Positions 25,660 to 38,671 are shown, counted from the stretch's first letter. The stretch: DNA of 64,000 bases from Pseudomonadota bacterium (GCA_018262095.1 JAGTRW010000020.1:1-64000), one strand, 5' to 3'. The notes: generated from the sequence alone by a model not told the origin. A program made the numbers and translations.

Positions 25660-26496
25660 ATGGACGTTCGCTCAGCGCTCGATGTCATCGCAGCCGACGC
25701 CGCTCGCGGCGACATCGTTTTCCCGACGCACAATGACATTGCGTTGCGCGTACAGCGTCTGCTCGACGATCCCGAGTGCTCGGTCGACGCGCTGACCAAA
25801 CTGATCGGCGCCGAACCGATCCTCGCCACACGCGTCTTGGCGATCGCCAATTCGATCGCCTACAACCCGGGCGGCCGCACCATCAGCGGGATCAAGAGCG
25901 CCGTCGCGCGGCTCGGTTTCGCCACCCTGCGCGCGCTCGCCGCAACGGTCATCGTGCGCCAGATGAAGGACCTGTCGCTCGCCGCCGAGCATCGCGCGCT
26001 GGCCGCCCGGTTATGGGAACACACGGCCAGCGTCGCGTCGCTGGCACGCGTCATCGCGCACCGCGTGACACGGCAAAACCCCGACGCCGCCTTCTTCGCC
26101 GGCATCGTGCACGAAATCGGCAGCTTCTACCTGATCGCTCGCGCCGGCGCCTTTCCCGGCCTGCTGACCAGCGACCTAGAACTCTGGCATGGCGACGGCG
26201 AAGCGGCGGTCGGACGCGCCGTGCTCTGCGCACTGCAGGTGCCGGCCCCCATTCTCGAAGCGATGGAGACGCTGTGGTCGGGTTTCCTGGCGATGCCGCC
26301 AACTTCGCTCGGCGACACCCTGTTGCTCGCCGACCAGTTGTCGCCGATCGAATCGCCGATCGACGCCTTGGCCGGAATGAGCCGCAGGGGAATGGCTGTC
26401 GAACTGGAATTGTTGATCGACGACGAAACGCTGACCAGCATCCTCGCCGAATCGGCCGAGGAAGTCGCCTCACTCTGCGCTGCACTCAAAAGCTGA
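25660..26496 (+). CDS. HDOD domain signalling protein
   Basis: A 278-residue protein made almost entirely of an HDOD domain (a catalytically dead HD-like output module). Characteristic features are FPTHNDIALRVQRLLDDP, LTKLIGAEPILATRVLAIANS and IKSAVARLGFATLRALA. The HD phosphodiesterase residues are absent (FAGIVHEIGSFYL replaces an active HD). Such proteins often act within chemotaxis or cyclic di-GMP circuits. GGGGAG precedes the ATG by seven bases. It is the last gene before a 314-base gap. Confidence 0.88.
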   Translation: MDVRSALDVIAADAARGDIVFPTHNDIALRVQRLLDDPECSVDALTKLIGAEPILATRVLAIANSIAYNPGGRTISGIKSAVARLGFATLRALAATVIVRQMKDLSLAAEHRALAARLWEHTASVASLARVIAHRVTRQNPDAAFFAGIVHEIGSFYLIARAGAFPGLLTSDLELWHGDGEAAVGRAVLCALQVPAPILEAMETLWSGFLAMPPTSLGDTLLLADQLSPIESPIDALAGMSRRGMAVELELLIDDETLTSILAESAEEVASLCAALKS

Positions 26497-26810
26497 ACCT
26501 TTTCGCGAGAACGTTGACGGTGAAAAATCCTGCGCATCACCGCCCCCAGAGGCGCAAGCTCACGTGCGATGGCCAGGCCGAAGCCGCGCTACCGGCGCTG
26601 CAGCCCGCTCTGGCGCAAGAGCGCAGCGCGTCGGCAAACGGCCCGAATGGCTCCGTAGTTCCCGCAGTTTTATGCGGTTTCCACGGATGCACAAAACCGG
26701 GGTGATTTGAGAGCATTGCAGCAAACTAGCAAAGAGCGGCCAGCCGACCGCCGTCAAATCGAAAGAGCGGCACCGTTTGCACGCCGAACGTCGTTGAAAA
26801 AAGGGGCGCC
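26497..26810. promoter_or_regulatory. Intergenic region before the CheY gene, with repeat copy B
   Basis: This 314-base stretch has no convincing gene. Its notable content is the second copy of the 44-base element at 26651-26694. The remainder is GC-rich in its first 150 bases and more AT-rich near 26700-26800. It presumably holds the promoter for the CheY, HD-GYP and hybrid-kinase genes, but no clear sigma-70 hexamers are visible. Confidence 0.5.
26651..26694. repeat. Dispersed 44-base palindromic element, copy B
   Basis: The first 15 and last 12 bases match copy A at 21954-21997 exactly and the spacing is identical. Here the inner part CCGCA...TGCGG forms a five-base-pair stem and the outer CCGT...ACGG is kept. 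It ends 116 bases before the CheY gene. Confidence 0.65.
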
Positions 26811-27176
26811 ATGAGCACAATCATGCTGGTCGACGATTCAGCAACGATCCTGTTGACCATTTCGAGCATCCTCGACAAGGCCGGCTACGAGGTCGAGAAA
26901 GCTGCCGACGCCGAGGACGCCCTCAAGAAATTCGACGCCGGAGTCAAGATCGACCTGCTGATCACCGATCTCAACATGCCCGGAATGAACGGCATCGAGT
27001 TGATCAGGACGGTACGTCAGCTGCCGGCTTACAAGTATGTTCCCATCCTTTTCCTGACCACCGAATCGCATCAATCGAAGAGGCAGGAAGCCAAGGCCGC
27101 CGGCGCCTCGGGCTGGATCGTCAAGCCGGCGACCGCCGACGAGCTGCTCGATACGATCAAGCGCGTCATCAAGTAG
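26811..27176 (+). CDS. CheY-like single-domain response regulator
   Basis: A 121-residue stand-alone receiver. The acidic pair is in MLVDDSAT, the phosphoacceptor Asp in LLITDLNMPGMNG, the Thr in FLTTES and the Lys in WIVKPAT. This branch (SAT after the acidic pair, GASGWIVKP) is close to CheY proteins of chemotaxis operons. AAAGGGG lies upstream of ATG. It ends nine bases before the HD-GYP gene and is probably part of the same transcript as the hybrid kinase. Confidence 0.93.
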   Translation: MSTIMLVDDSATILLTISSILDKAGYEVEKAADAEDALKKFDAGVKIDLLITDLNMPGMNGIELIRTVRQLPAYKYVPILFLTTESHQSKRQEAKAAGASGWIVKPATADELLDTIKRVIK

Positions 27177-27185
27177 GACGCGCCG

Positions 27186-28329
27186 ATGAATGCGGTGGTC
27201 CCCTCAGAGATCGAAGCAGCGGCTGCGCCCCGGCGCCGAATGACCGACAATCAGCTCATTCTGATCGTCGACGACTCGCCTGAGAACCTCTGCGTCCTGG
27301 GCGATTTGCTGCAAAACGCCGGTTATCGCGTCAAGGTGGCCTGCGCTGGCCGTACCGCGCTGCATCTTGCCAGCCAGATACCGCCGCCCGCGCTGATCCT
27401 GCTCGACGTGATGATGCCCGAGATGGACGGCCACCAGGTCCTGCGCCAGCTGCGTGATTCCGCGGCCACACGCGATATTCCGGTGATTTTCCTGACCGCG
27501 ATGGACGCTGACGACGATGTCGAGCGGGCATTCAACGCCGGAATCGCCGATTACATCGTCAAGCCGATCAAGCCGGCCGTCGTTCTCTCGCGAGTCCGCA
27601 ACCAGTTGCTGGTGCGGAACGCTCGGCGCTGGCTGCAGGACCAGAATCAGGCGCTGGAAGCTGAAGTCGCGCGCCGCCTGCGCGAAAACGAACTGATTCA
27701 GGCGGTCAGCATCCGCGCCCTGGCACACCTCGCCGAAACCCGCGACAACGAGACCGGCAACCACATCCAGCGCACTCAGGGCTATGTCCGTCAACTGGCG
27801 ACGCGACTGGCGCATCACCCGCGCTTCGCGACGGTCATCGACGCCAGTTACATCGAGCTGCTGGCGCATTCGGCACCGCTGCACGACATCGGCAAGGTCG
27901 GCATTCCGGACGCGATCCTGCAGAAACCGGGCAAGCTCACGCCAGACGAATGGGAGATCATGAAAACCCACACCGTGCTGGGGAGCGACGCGATCGCCCT
28001 CGCCGAACGCGACATCGAATCGGCGGCCGAATTCCTGAGCCTGGCCAAGGAAATCGTTCGCTGGCATCACGAGCGCTGGGACGGCAGCGGCTACCCCGAC
28101 TCTGGCCGGCGAAGCGATCCCGCTCTCAGCGCGGATCATGGCGTTGGCCGACGTCTTTGACGCGCTGATCTCGCGACGTGTTTACAAAGATGCGGTCCCT
28201 TTTGCCATGGTCTGCAGAATCATCGCCGAAGAACGTGGTCGCCAGTTCGACCCGGACATTACCGACGCCTTCCTCGCCTGCTGCGCGGAATTCGAGGCGA
28301 TTGCGCTACGCTACGGCATTGACAGCTGA
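27186..28329 (+). pseudogene. RpfG-like HD-GYP response regulator, frameshifted
   Basis: The first frame encodes a receiver domain (LILIVDDSPENL, LILLDVMMPEMDG, YIVKPIK) and most of an HD-GYP cyclic di-GMP phosphodiesterase (LHDIGKVGIPDAILQKPGK, WHHERWDGSGYPD). After the GYP motif it leaves the family sequence and stops at 28160. The expected continuation, LAGEAIPLSARIMALADVFDAL in short form, is present in another frame and runs to the stop at 28329. The break is at about 28100-28103, where two bases appear to be missing relative to a normal GYPDGLAGE. Repaired, the protein would be 381 residues, the usual length. It is either a true frameshift mutation or a sequencing error. Confidence 0.85.
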
Positions 28330-28344
28330 AAGCGAACCGCCCGA

Positions 28345-32517
<4,173 letters not shown>

Positions 32518-32533
32518 ATCGAAAGAAGCGCGA

Positions 32534-33178
32534 TTACACCGCCGACGGGTGCTTTGGCATGGCGTCGACGACCAGACGAACGAGTTCGGCAATCGAACCG
32601 GCTTCGAGCTTCTGCATGATCAGCTGGCGGTAGGTTTCGGCCGTACGCACGCCGATGCCCAATTCATCGGCGATGACCTTGGTCAGCTTGCCTTCGAAGA
32701 TTCCCTGCAGCACATCCTTCTCGCGCGGCGTGAGCAGCGCCATCCGCTCGCCGATCTTGCGATTGCGGGCCAACAGCTCGGCACGCTCGCGGTCGATGCG
32801 CAGGCCATCCTGGATGCGTTCGATCAGATCCTGCGACGAGAAGGGTTTCTGAAAGAAATCGAGCGCGCCACCGCGCATCGCGCGCACCACCGAATGCACC
32901 TCGGCGTACGCCGAAATGAAAATGATCGGCAGATTGACGTCGCGTCGGTGCAGCTCATCCTGAAGCTCCAGACCGCTCATGCCGGGCATCCGCAGATCGC
33001 TGACGATGCAACCTTCGAGCCCCTGCAAATCCTGTTCGAGAAACTTGACCGCGCTGCTCAAGGCGACGTGCGGCAGATTGACCGATTCGGCGAGGTCAAC
33101 GAGCAAAAACATGGCGACCGGATCGTCGTCGATCAGATAGACCTTGGGTATCGCAAGTGCGGGGGGCTTAGTAGTCAT
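32534..33178 (-). CDS. FixJ/NarL-type response regulator
   Basis: A 214-residue transcription factor with an intact N-terminal receiver (VYLIDDDPVAMFLL, CIVSDLRMPGMSG, FFQKPF) and a C-terminal LuxR-type helix-turn-helix (LTPREKDVLQGIFEGKLTKVIADELGIGVRTAETY). The phosphoacceptor Asp and the conserved Thr/Lys region are present (FISAYAEVHSVVRAMRGGALDFF is FixJ-like). It is convergent with the hybrid kinase, 16 bases apart, which makes it the likely transcriptional output of that kinase. Confidence 0.92.
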   Translation of the reverse strand: MTTKPPALAIPKVYLIDDDPVAMFLLVDLAESVNLPHVALSSAVKFLEQDLQGLEGCIVSDLRMPGMSGLELQDELHRRDVNLPIIFISAYAEVHSVVRAMRGGALDFFQKPFSSQDLIERIQDGLRIDRERAELLARNRKIGERMALLTPREKDVLQGIFEGKLTKVIADELGIGVRTAETYRQLIMQKLEAGSIAELVRLVVDAMPKHPSAV

Positions 33179-33613
33179 CGGAGTTTATAGAATTACTTAC
33201 GCCGGAAAGATAATACAGATTCGAGATTATTGCTGCAAAAAAAAACGGCTCGGCACGAGCCGCCTTGCCGACTTCTTCACCGGCCGGCTCAATTCATGAG
33301 CCGGAGTAGCGCGGGCAAGGCCGAGCCAATCGCTTCTGCGGCGCAACGACGACCAAGCCTTGATCGGCAAGACCGACGAAATTTCCTGCCGTGGCCGAGC
33401 GATGCCGACGGCAGAGAACGCCAATGGCATCGCCACGACGCAGAAGCTATATTGACGCCACGGAGATGATCATCGTCGCCTCGCCGAGCGATGCCGCCAA
33501 TCTTGTATCCTACTCGCCTGCTTGATCGCACGGCGCTCCACCTTGCCGCGCACTTGACCGCTCGTGCGCGGCATAATGCGCTCTGCCAAGCAAGCTATTC
33601 AAAGGAGTCTGCC
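33179..33613. other. Intergenic region with hairpins, no gene recognised
   Basis: No convincing coding frame is seen in these 435 bases. A terminator-like hairpin for the minus strand is at 33237-33262, and a seven-base-pair inverted repeat CCGGCTC...GAGCCGG is near 33284-33304. The 14-mer GCCGAGCGATGCCG occurs twice (near 33394 and 33483). A minus-strand non-coding RNA ending at the terminator is possible but I see no clear promoter for it. Confidence 0.4.
33237..33262 (-). terminator. Minus-strand terminator-like hairpin
   Basis: A seven-base-pair stem (33246-33252 with 33256-33262) with a three-base loop is followed on the minus strand by nine T residues. No protein gene on the minus strand lies upstream of it within the 350-base gap. 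Confidence 0.7.
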
Positions 33614-34300
33614 ATGAAACCGACCGCCATCATTCTCGCGCTGACGCTGCTTAGCGGATGCGCCGGGCCGGCCAGCACGCGTAACGAAAGCTGGCCAACC
33701 AACGCCCCGTACTCAGGCTTTCTTGCCGATTACTCGAAACTTCGCCCAGACCCAGCTCATCCCGGTACGCTGATCTATGTCGACCACTCGCTCAAGCTGC
33801 GTCCCTACACCAAGGTCATCATCGATCCGGTGCAAGTCTTCCTCACCGAAAACCTCGACTACCGAGGCGTGCAACCCGAGGTACTGCTGCGCATGACCGA
33901 TACCTTGAGCGCCGGCTTTGAAAAGGTGATGCAACCCGACTACCAGGTGGTCAAGGCGGCCGGACCCGACGTGCTGCGAATCCGCCTGGCGATTACCAAC
34001 GTTCATCCGGTCGAACTGCCGCTCAAACCAAGCGATTTCATCCCGATCAAGGCGCTGGTCAATGTCAAGCACGCCGCCGCCGGCGAGTCACCACGTCTGG
34101 TCGAACTGTCGGCTGAGTTGGAGATTCTCGACCCGGCCGGGCGCATCGTGATGAGCGCAGTATCGACGCGCCAAGGCGATCACACGCTGAAGCAAGGCGA
34201 CAAGATCACCTGGGCTGATCTGACGCCGATCCTCAACGTCTGGGCCAATCGCTTCCGCCAGATACTCAACGAGGCGCGCGGATTCGGTGGACGTCAATAA
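33614..34300 (+). CDS. DUF3313-family lipoprotein
   Basis: A 228-residue predicted lipoprotein. The signal peptide ends in the lipobox LLSGC (Cys17 acylated), so it is anchored to the outer or inner membrane. The mature protein, YSGFLADYSKLRPDPAHPG with later VIIDPVQVFL, matches the DUF3313 family, whose function is unknown. AAAGGAG ends seven bases before ATG 33614, which decides the start over an upstream frame extension. The stop is followed by two short hairpins without T-tracts (34301-34316 is a perfect 16-base palindrome). Confidence 0.85.
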   Translation: MKPTAIILALTLLSGCAGPASTRNESWPTNAPYSGFLADYSKLRPDPAHPGTLIYVDHSLKLRPYTKVIIDPVQVFLTENLDYRGVQPEVLLRMTDTLSAGFEKVMQPDYQVVKAAGPDVLRIRLAITNVHPVELPLKPSDFIPIKALVNVKHAAAGESPRLVELSAELEILDPAGRIVMSAVSTRQGDHTLKQGDKITWADLTPILNVWANRFRQILNEARGFGGRQ

Positions 34301-34513
34301 GCGTCATCGATGACGCCGCCAGCTAGCCTGGCTGGCGAACGACGACCAAGCAGTTTCCCAGCGCCGGGGACGCACTGAACGGCCGGCAAAGCTCGCCAGG
34401 ATCGCCGTTTCAGGGGAAATGAGCGTCAATTTCGCAAGCCGCGCGTAAAATGCGTCGCTTGCGGCTTTGCGCGCCAACATCAATAATCGCAAAAAAGAAC
34501 GTGGAGAATTGCC

Positions 34514-35257
34514 GTGAATAACCCCGAAACCGATCTCGAACGCGAGTTTTCGGCCTTGCTGACGTCGAAACCCAACGCCTCTTCGGTCGATTTCGTCGTC
34601 AACAGCATCAAGGAGCTGCTGCTCAGCGGCAAGGTTCTTCCCGGCGACCGCCTGCCGGCAGAAACTGAGCTGACGCGATTGCTCTCGGTGAGCCGCGGTT
34701 CGGTACGCGAAGCGATGAAAATCCTCTCGGCGCTGGGAATCGTCGACATCAAGCGCGGCGACGGCACCTATGTTTCGAATGGCGGCGGCGAAATCGCCTT
34801 CGACCCGCTGCTGTTCAGCATGATCGTTTCACGACCGAAATTTGCCGAACTCAAGGAATTGCGGCTGATTCTCGAAAAAAACGTCGTTCGCCTGGCGGTT
34901 CTCAATGCCGGAGAAGACGATATCCATGCGCTGCAAGACTGCCTTGAAAAAACCGAAGCGTTGAAAAACAAGGCCGACAAGAAATACGATGAACTGCTGG
35001 CCTACGATCTTGAATTCCACAATATTCTGGGCCGCGCCTGCAAGAATGGCCCGCTGCAGACCATCTACAAATTCGTGATGCAATATTTCGAGACTTATAT
35101 CGCACAGAGCTTGCGCAAACACAGCGATTTTAGCCGCGAATCCTCAGAAGCCCACCACACGATCTTTCAGGCCGTGCTGCAACGCGACGTCGCCGCGGCC
35201 GAAAGCGCCGTCGAATCGTCGATGGAACTGTGGGAGTACCTCGTTTTCAAGCAGTAG
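34514..35257 (+). CDS. FadR/GntR-family transcriptional regulator
   Basis: A 247-residue GntR-type repressor. The winged helix-turn-helix is LPAETELTRLLSVSRGSVREAMKILSALGIVDIKRGDGTYV in short blocks near residues 50-90. The C-terminal FCD domain has YDLEFHNILG and SEAHHTIFQAVLQRD, which supply metal/ligand-binding residues. GTG 34514 is preceded by GGAGA at seven bases. It is separated from the ApnO-like gene by a promoter with a perfect palindrome, its likely operator. Another FadR-type gene at 44.3 kb controls the opposite end of this island. Confidence 0.92.
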   Translation: MNNPETDLEREFSALLTSKPNASSVDFVVNSIKELLLSGKVLPGDRLPAETELTRLLSVSRGSVREAMKILSALGIVDIKRGDGTYVSNGGGEIAFDPLLFSMIVSRPKFAELKELRLILEKNVVRLAVLNAGEDDIHALQDCLEKTEALKNKADKKYDELLAYDLEFHNILGRACKNGPLQTIYKFVMQYFETYIAQSLRKHSDFSRESSEAHHTIFQAVLQRDVAAAESAVESSMELWEYLVFKQ

Positions 35258-35311
35258 CCACGGTCAGTCGTAGCACCCAGCCCCCCCGTTTCGCCCCCAT
35301 TTGAAAGACCG

Positions 35312-35368
35312 TTGACAGCGCAGACTCCTGATGGTAAATTTTACTCCAACATCAAACGTCTGACGTTT
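35312..35368 (+). promoter_or_regulatory. Promoter and palindromic operator of the ApnO-like operon
   Basis: A perfect -35 TTGACA (35312-35317) and a -10 TAAATT (35335-35340) are 17 bases apart. A perfect 6-3-6 palindrome, AAACGTCTGACGTTT (35354-35368), covers roughly +8 to +22, followed by another AACGTTT. This placement fits repression by the adjacent FadR-type regulator. Confidence 0.72.
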
Positions 35369-35406
35369 AACGTTTATGTATCAAGTCAATCAAATGGAGA
35401 GTTAAC

Positions 35407-36270
35407 GTGAAAGAGAAAATCGTCGTCAGCGTCATCGGTGCCGCCGGAAAAATGGGGACCCGGATCACCAACAATCTGGCCAGGCATGCCGATACCATCG
35501 AGTTGCATTTCTGCGAAGCGTCGCCCGCTGGCATCGAATCGATCAAGGCGCGCGGCTTTAGCGTCGCTCCGACCGAAGAAGCCGTCGCCAAGAGCGACAT
35601 CGTCGTTCTCGCCGTTCCCGACGTGATCATCAAAAAGGTTTCGATCGGCATCGTCGAGATGATGACGCCAGGATCGACGATGATCATCCTCGACCCGGCC
35701 GCAGCGGTGGCGCGCGAACTCGCGCTGCGCGACGACTGTACCTTCGTCGTCGCCCACCCCTGCCACCCTTCCTATTTCACCGACCAGGAGACCGCCGAGG
35801 CGCGTGCCGACCATTTTGGCGGAATCGCCGGCAAGCAGGATGTGGTGATGGCCAAAATTCAGGGCGACGATGCGAAGTTTGCCAACGCACGGACGGTCAG
35901 CGAACTGATGTACGCGCCGGTCGGCAAGAGCTTCGTGATGGGAATCCGCGACATCGCCTTCCTCGAACCGACGCTCGTTGAAATCCTCGGCGCGTCGACG
36001 CTGTTCGCGATGGCCGAGACGGTCAATGAGGCGGTACGTCGCGGCATCGACCGTGAAGCGGCAGTCTCCTTCCTGACCGGACACATCAACATCCTGTCGG
36101 CGGTCTTCCTCGGCAAGATGGGCAACGTGCAGGTTTCGGACGCCTGCAAGGTCGCCGTCGGCCTCGGCAATCGCCTGGTGCTGCGCGACGACTGGAAGCG
36201 CATCTGGGAAGACGATGTGCTCGACAAGGCGATCGCCACCATGCTGCACCCGGAAGATCCCAAGATTTAA
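35407..36270 (+). CDS. ApnO-like NAD-dependent oxidoisomerase
   Basis: A 287-residue protein with an N-terminal Rossmann fold (VSVIGAAGKMGTRITNNLA) and a C-terminal domain like that of phosphogluconate dehydrogenase. The segment VVAHPCHPSYFTDQETAEA with DHFGGIAGKQD matches my recollection of D-apionate oxidoisomerase (ApnO), which converts D-apionate to 3-oxo-isoapionate. The substrate here is inferred from family resemblance. The start has GGAGA upstream. It is followed by a sugar-phosphate isomerase-like gene and faces the tetronate pathway, so a branched or four-carbon acid sugar is the likely substrate. Confidence 0.78.
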   Translation: MKEKIVVSVIGAAGKMGTRITNNLARHADTIELHFCEASPAGIESIKARGFSVAPTEEAVAKSDIVVLAVPDVIIKKVSIGIVEMMTPGSTMIILDPAAAVARELALRDDCTFVVAHPCHPSYFTDQETAEARADHFGGIAGKQDVVMAKIQGDDAKFANARTVSELMYAPVGKSFVMGIRDIAFLEPTLVEILGASTLFAMAETVNEAVRRGIDREAAVSFLTGHINILSAVFLGKMGNVQVSDACKVAVGLGNRLVLRDDWKRIWEDDVLDKAIATMLHPEDPKI

Positions 36271-36344
36271 CTTGGCAGGAGCGGGCCGGGGTCGACGCTG
36301 ACCCGGCCTGAATTCTAGAAAACGCTCATTTTGGAGATCGCACA

Positions 36345-37145
36345 GTGATTGGACTGAGCACCTATTCGTTTTTTTGGCAACACTCGGACCGTGCGCCGCA
36401 ACCGCTCGACCTGCCGGCGATGCTGAACAGGACAAGGGAACTTGACGCCGACGTATTCCAGATCTGCGACTACCAGCCGCTGCTCGGCTATACCGCAGCG
36501 CAATTGCGCGACCTCAAGTCGCTTGCCGAAGAGCTCGATATCACGCTCGAACTGGGCACCAAGGGGATCTCACCGGCGCACTTGGCGACCTTTTTGAAAC
36601 TCGCCGAAGCGCTCGGCGCCAAGCTGATCCGCGGCATGGTCAACACCCCCGACCATCGCCCGACGCTAGCCGAAGCGCAGGACCTACTCAAAGTCTCGCT
36701 GCCCGCCTACGAGGCGGCCGGGGTGACCATCGCGCTCGAGACCTACGAGCAGATGAGTTCGACCGACCTGGTGAGTCTGGTCAAGGCGGTCGGTAGCCCC
36801 CACTTGGGAATCTGCCTCGACCCGGCCAACTGTGTCGCCAGGCTCGAAAATCCGATCGACGTCATCGACCGCTGTGCGCCCTACGTCGCCAACCTGCACG
36901 TCAAGGACTTTGCCTTCACGCGGCGTGGCGGCTGGGTCGGCTTCACGCTCGAAGGCGCCGAGCTTGGCACCGGCCTGCTCGACTACGACTACATGATCAG
37001 CAAGGTCGCCCCGGAAGCCTGTGGCATCAACCGCATCATCGAGCACTGGCTGCCGTGGCAGATCGACTTCGCCGAAACGAGTCGCCTCGAAAACCTCTGG
37101 AACGCCAATAACCTCGCCTATATGCGCAGCCACCCGTCGTCGTGA
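36345..37145 (+). CDS. TIM-barrel sugar isomerase/decarboxylase-like protein
   Basis: A 266-residue protein of the xylose-isomerase-like TIM-barrel family (AP endonuclease 2 fold). Motifs include QICDYQPLLGYT, ALETYEQMSSTDLVSLVKAV, HLGICLDPANCVARLENP and YVANLHVKDFAFTRRGG, with Glu, Asp and His metal ligands of the family. In D-apionate pathways a protein of this fold (OiaC) decarboxylates 3-oxo-isoapionate; the gene's place directly after the ApnO-like gene supports a similar role, but an isomerase role is also possible. GTG 36345 has GGAG upstream. A strong bidirectional terminator follows. Confidence 0.75.
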   Translation: MIGLSTYSFFWQHSDRAPQPLDLPAMLNRTRELDADVFQICDYQPLLGYTAAQLRDLKSLAEELDITLELGTKGISPAHLATFLKLAEALGAKLIRGMVNTPDHRPTLAEAQDLLKVSLPAYEAAGVTIALETYEQMSSTDLVSLVKAVGSPHLGICLDPANCVARLENPIDVIDRCAPYVANLHVKDFAFTRRGGWVGFTLEGAELGTGLLDYDYMISKVAPEACGINRIIEHWLPWQIDFAETSRLENLWNANNLAYMRSHPSS

Positions 37146-37176
37146 ACGCTGCCTGCCGCGGCACGCCGGCAAGCCA

Positions 37177-37211
37177 ATAAAAAAGGCTCACCGACGGTGA
37201 GCCTTTTTTAT
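37177..37211. terminator. Bidirectional terminator between convergent operons
   Basis: An eight-base-pair stem (37185-37192 with 37196-37203) and a three-base loop are flanked by an A-tract on the left and a T-tract on the right, extending the pairing. It ends both the ApnO-like operon and the otnK-otnC-otnI operon. Confidence 0.92.
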
Positions 37212-37227
37212 TGCGCGGCATCGATTG

Positions 37228-38004
37228 CTATTTGAGCGCCTTGAACCAGCCGAGCCCGTCTTCGGTCTTGCCACGCGGCCGGTACTCGCAACCGACCCAG
37301 CCCTGATAGCCCAGTTCGTCGAGCAGTTGGTAGAGGTGCGGGTAATTGACTTCGCCCTCGTCGGGTTCATGACGCGCCGGGACGCTGGCGAGCTGGATGT
37401 GGCCGACGCCGTCGAAGTTGTTCTTGAGCGTCATCGAGAGGTCGCCCTCCATGATCTGCGCATGGTAGAAATCCATCTGCACCTTGAGGTTGGGCGCGCC
37501 GATTTCCTTGCGGATGGCGTGACCTTCTGCCTGGTAATTGAGGAAATAGCCCGGCATGTCGCGCGTGTTGATCGGCTCGATGACCAGCGTCAGTCCTTTT
37601 TCGGCGAGCGCCGCGGCGGCGAAGGCGATGTTCTCGACATAGACGGCACGGTACCACTCGCGGTCGGCGCCTTCCGGCACCAGGCCGGCCATCGCGTGCA
37701 GCGTCTTGGTGCCGAGCGCCGCGGCGTACTCGAGCGCCTTGGCGACGCCAGCGCGAAACTCGTCCTCACGCCCCGGGATCGACGCGATGCCGCGCTCACC
37801 GGCGGCGAAATCGCCCGGCGGCAGGTTAAAGAGCGCGTTGGTAAGCCCGGCATCCTTGAGCCAGCGCGCCACGTCGGCGGCCGGGTAGTCGTAGGGAAAC
37901 AGGAACTCGACGCCCTCAAAACCAGCCTTGGCGGCGGCAGCGAAGCGCTCGGGGAACGGCACTTCGGTGAACATCATCGACAGGTTGGCGGCAAATTTTG
38001 GCAT
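37228..38004 (-). CDS. otnI: 2-oxo-tetronate isomerase
   Basis: A 258-residue TIM-barrel enzyme of the hydroxypyruvate isomerase family (E. coli YgbM). It converts 2-oxo-tetronate to 3-oxo-tetronate. It begins [21 protein letters not shown] and has [30 protein letters not shown] and [15 protein letters not shown], with the metal-binding Glu, Asp and His of the family. ATG 38004 is chosen because AAGGA lies seven bases upstream. It is the last gene of otnK-otnC-otnI; together these turn the product of LtnD into dihydroxyacetone phosphate. Confidence 0.88.
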   Translation of the reverse strand: MPKFAANLSMMFTEVPFPERFAAAAKAGFEGVEFLFPYDYPAADVARWLKDAGLTNALFNLPPGDFAAGERGIASIPGREDEFRAGVAKALEYAAALGTKTLHAMAGLVPEGADREWYRAVYVENIAFAAAALAEKGLTLVIEPINTRDMPGYFLNYQAEGHAIRKEIGAPNLKVQMDFYHAQIMEGDLSMTLKNNFDGVGHIQLASVPARHEPDEGEVNYPHLYQLLDELGYQGWVGCEYRPRGKTEDGLGWFKALK

Positions 38005-38014
38005 CACAATCCTT

Positions 38015-38671
38015 TCACAGATCAAGTTTGAAAACGGTCTTGAGCTCGGCGATCTGCGCCGAATTCAGACAATTGGTCGGCGTATTGCGCAGTAGCAGGA
38101 AGAGCTTGGCGGTTTCCTCGAGCTCTTCGGAAGCGTAGATCGCCGCCTCAAGCGAACTGCCGGAAACCACCGGGCCGTGGTTCGAGAGCAGCACCGCGCT
38201 GTGCTTGGCGGCCAGCGCGCCGATCGCCCCGGCGAGCGCCTGATCGCCCGGACGGTAATACGGGACCAGCGGCAGGCGGCCGATCTTCATCACGAAGTAC
38301 GGCGTCAGCGGCGGCATGCAGCTCTCGCAATCGAGTCCGCTCATGCACGAGACCGCCGCCGAGTGCGTCGAGTGCAGGTGCACGATGGCGCCGGCACTGC
38401 TGCGCACCTCGTACATCGAGCGGTGCAGGAAGGCTTCCTTGGACGGCGGATCGCCGGCCAGCAGCTTGCCCTCCCAGTCCATCTTGGCGATTCGCGCCGG
38501 GTCGAGGTGGCCCAGGCAGGCATTGGTCGGCGTCAGCAGCCAGCCGTCGTCCAGGCGGACGCTGATGTTGCCGCTGCTGCCGGCGGTCAATCCGCGCTCG
38601 TAGAGCGAGCGCGACAGCAGCGCGATCTTCTCGCGCTGACGGTTTTCTTCGGTATGGGTTGAGATGTTCAT
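38015..38671 (-). CDS. otnC: 3-oxo-tetronate 4-phosphate decarboxylase (class II aldolase family)
   Basis: A 218-residue zinc enzyme of the class II aldolase/adducin family (E. coli YgbL). It decarboxylates 3-oxo-tetronate 4-phosphate to dihydroxyacetone phosphate. Motifs: [17 protein letters not shown], the zinc ligands in VHLHSTHS and LLSNHGPV, and the catalytic acid in [11 protein letters not shown] 38671 overlaps the otnK stop by four bases (ATGA), which decides the start against 38689. It is co-transcribed with otnK and otnI. Confidence 0.88.
   Translation of the reverse strand: MNISTHTEENRQREKIALLSRSLYERGLTAGSSGNISVRLDDGWLLTPTNACLGHLDPARIAKMDWEGKLLAGDPPSKEAFLHRSMYEVRSSAGAIVHLHSTHSAAVSCMSGLDCESCMPPLTPYFVMKIGRLPLVPYYRPGDQALAGAIGALAAKHSAVLLSNHGPVVSGSSLEAAIYASEELEETAKLFLLLRNTPTNCLNSAQIAELKTVFKLDL

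Noticed and set aside
25568-25660. 30-codon frame between the second cheD and the HDOD gene, considered as a CheB remnant
   Set aside because: It has no receiver or methylesterase sequence and is too short to support a call.
26497-26650. Search for a tRNA or broken gene in the gap before the CheY gene
   Set aside because: No cloverleaf and no frame with family resemblance was found.
33289-33531. 80-codon minus-strand frame upstream of the terminator-like hairpin
   Set aside because: The translation is Arg/Ser-rich without a ribosome-binding site; a protein gene is not supported.
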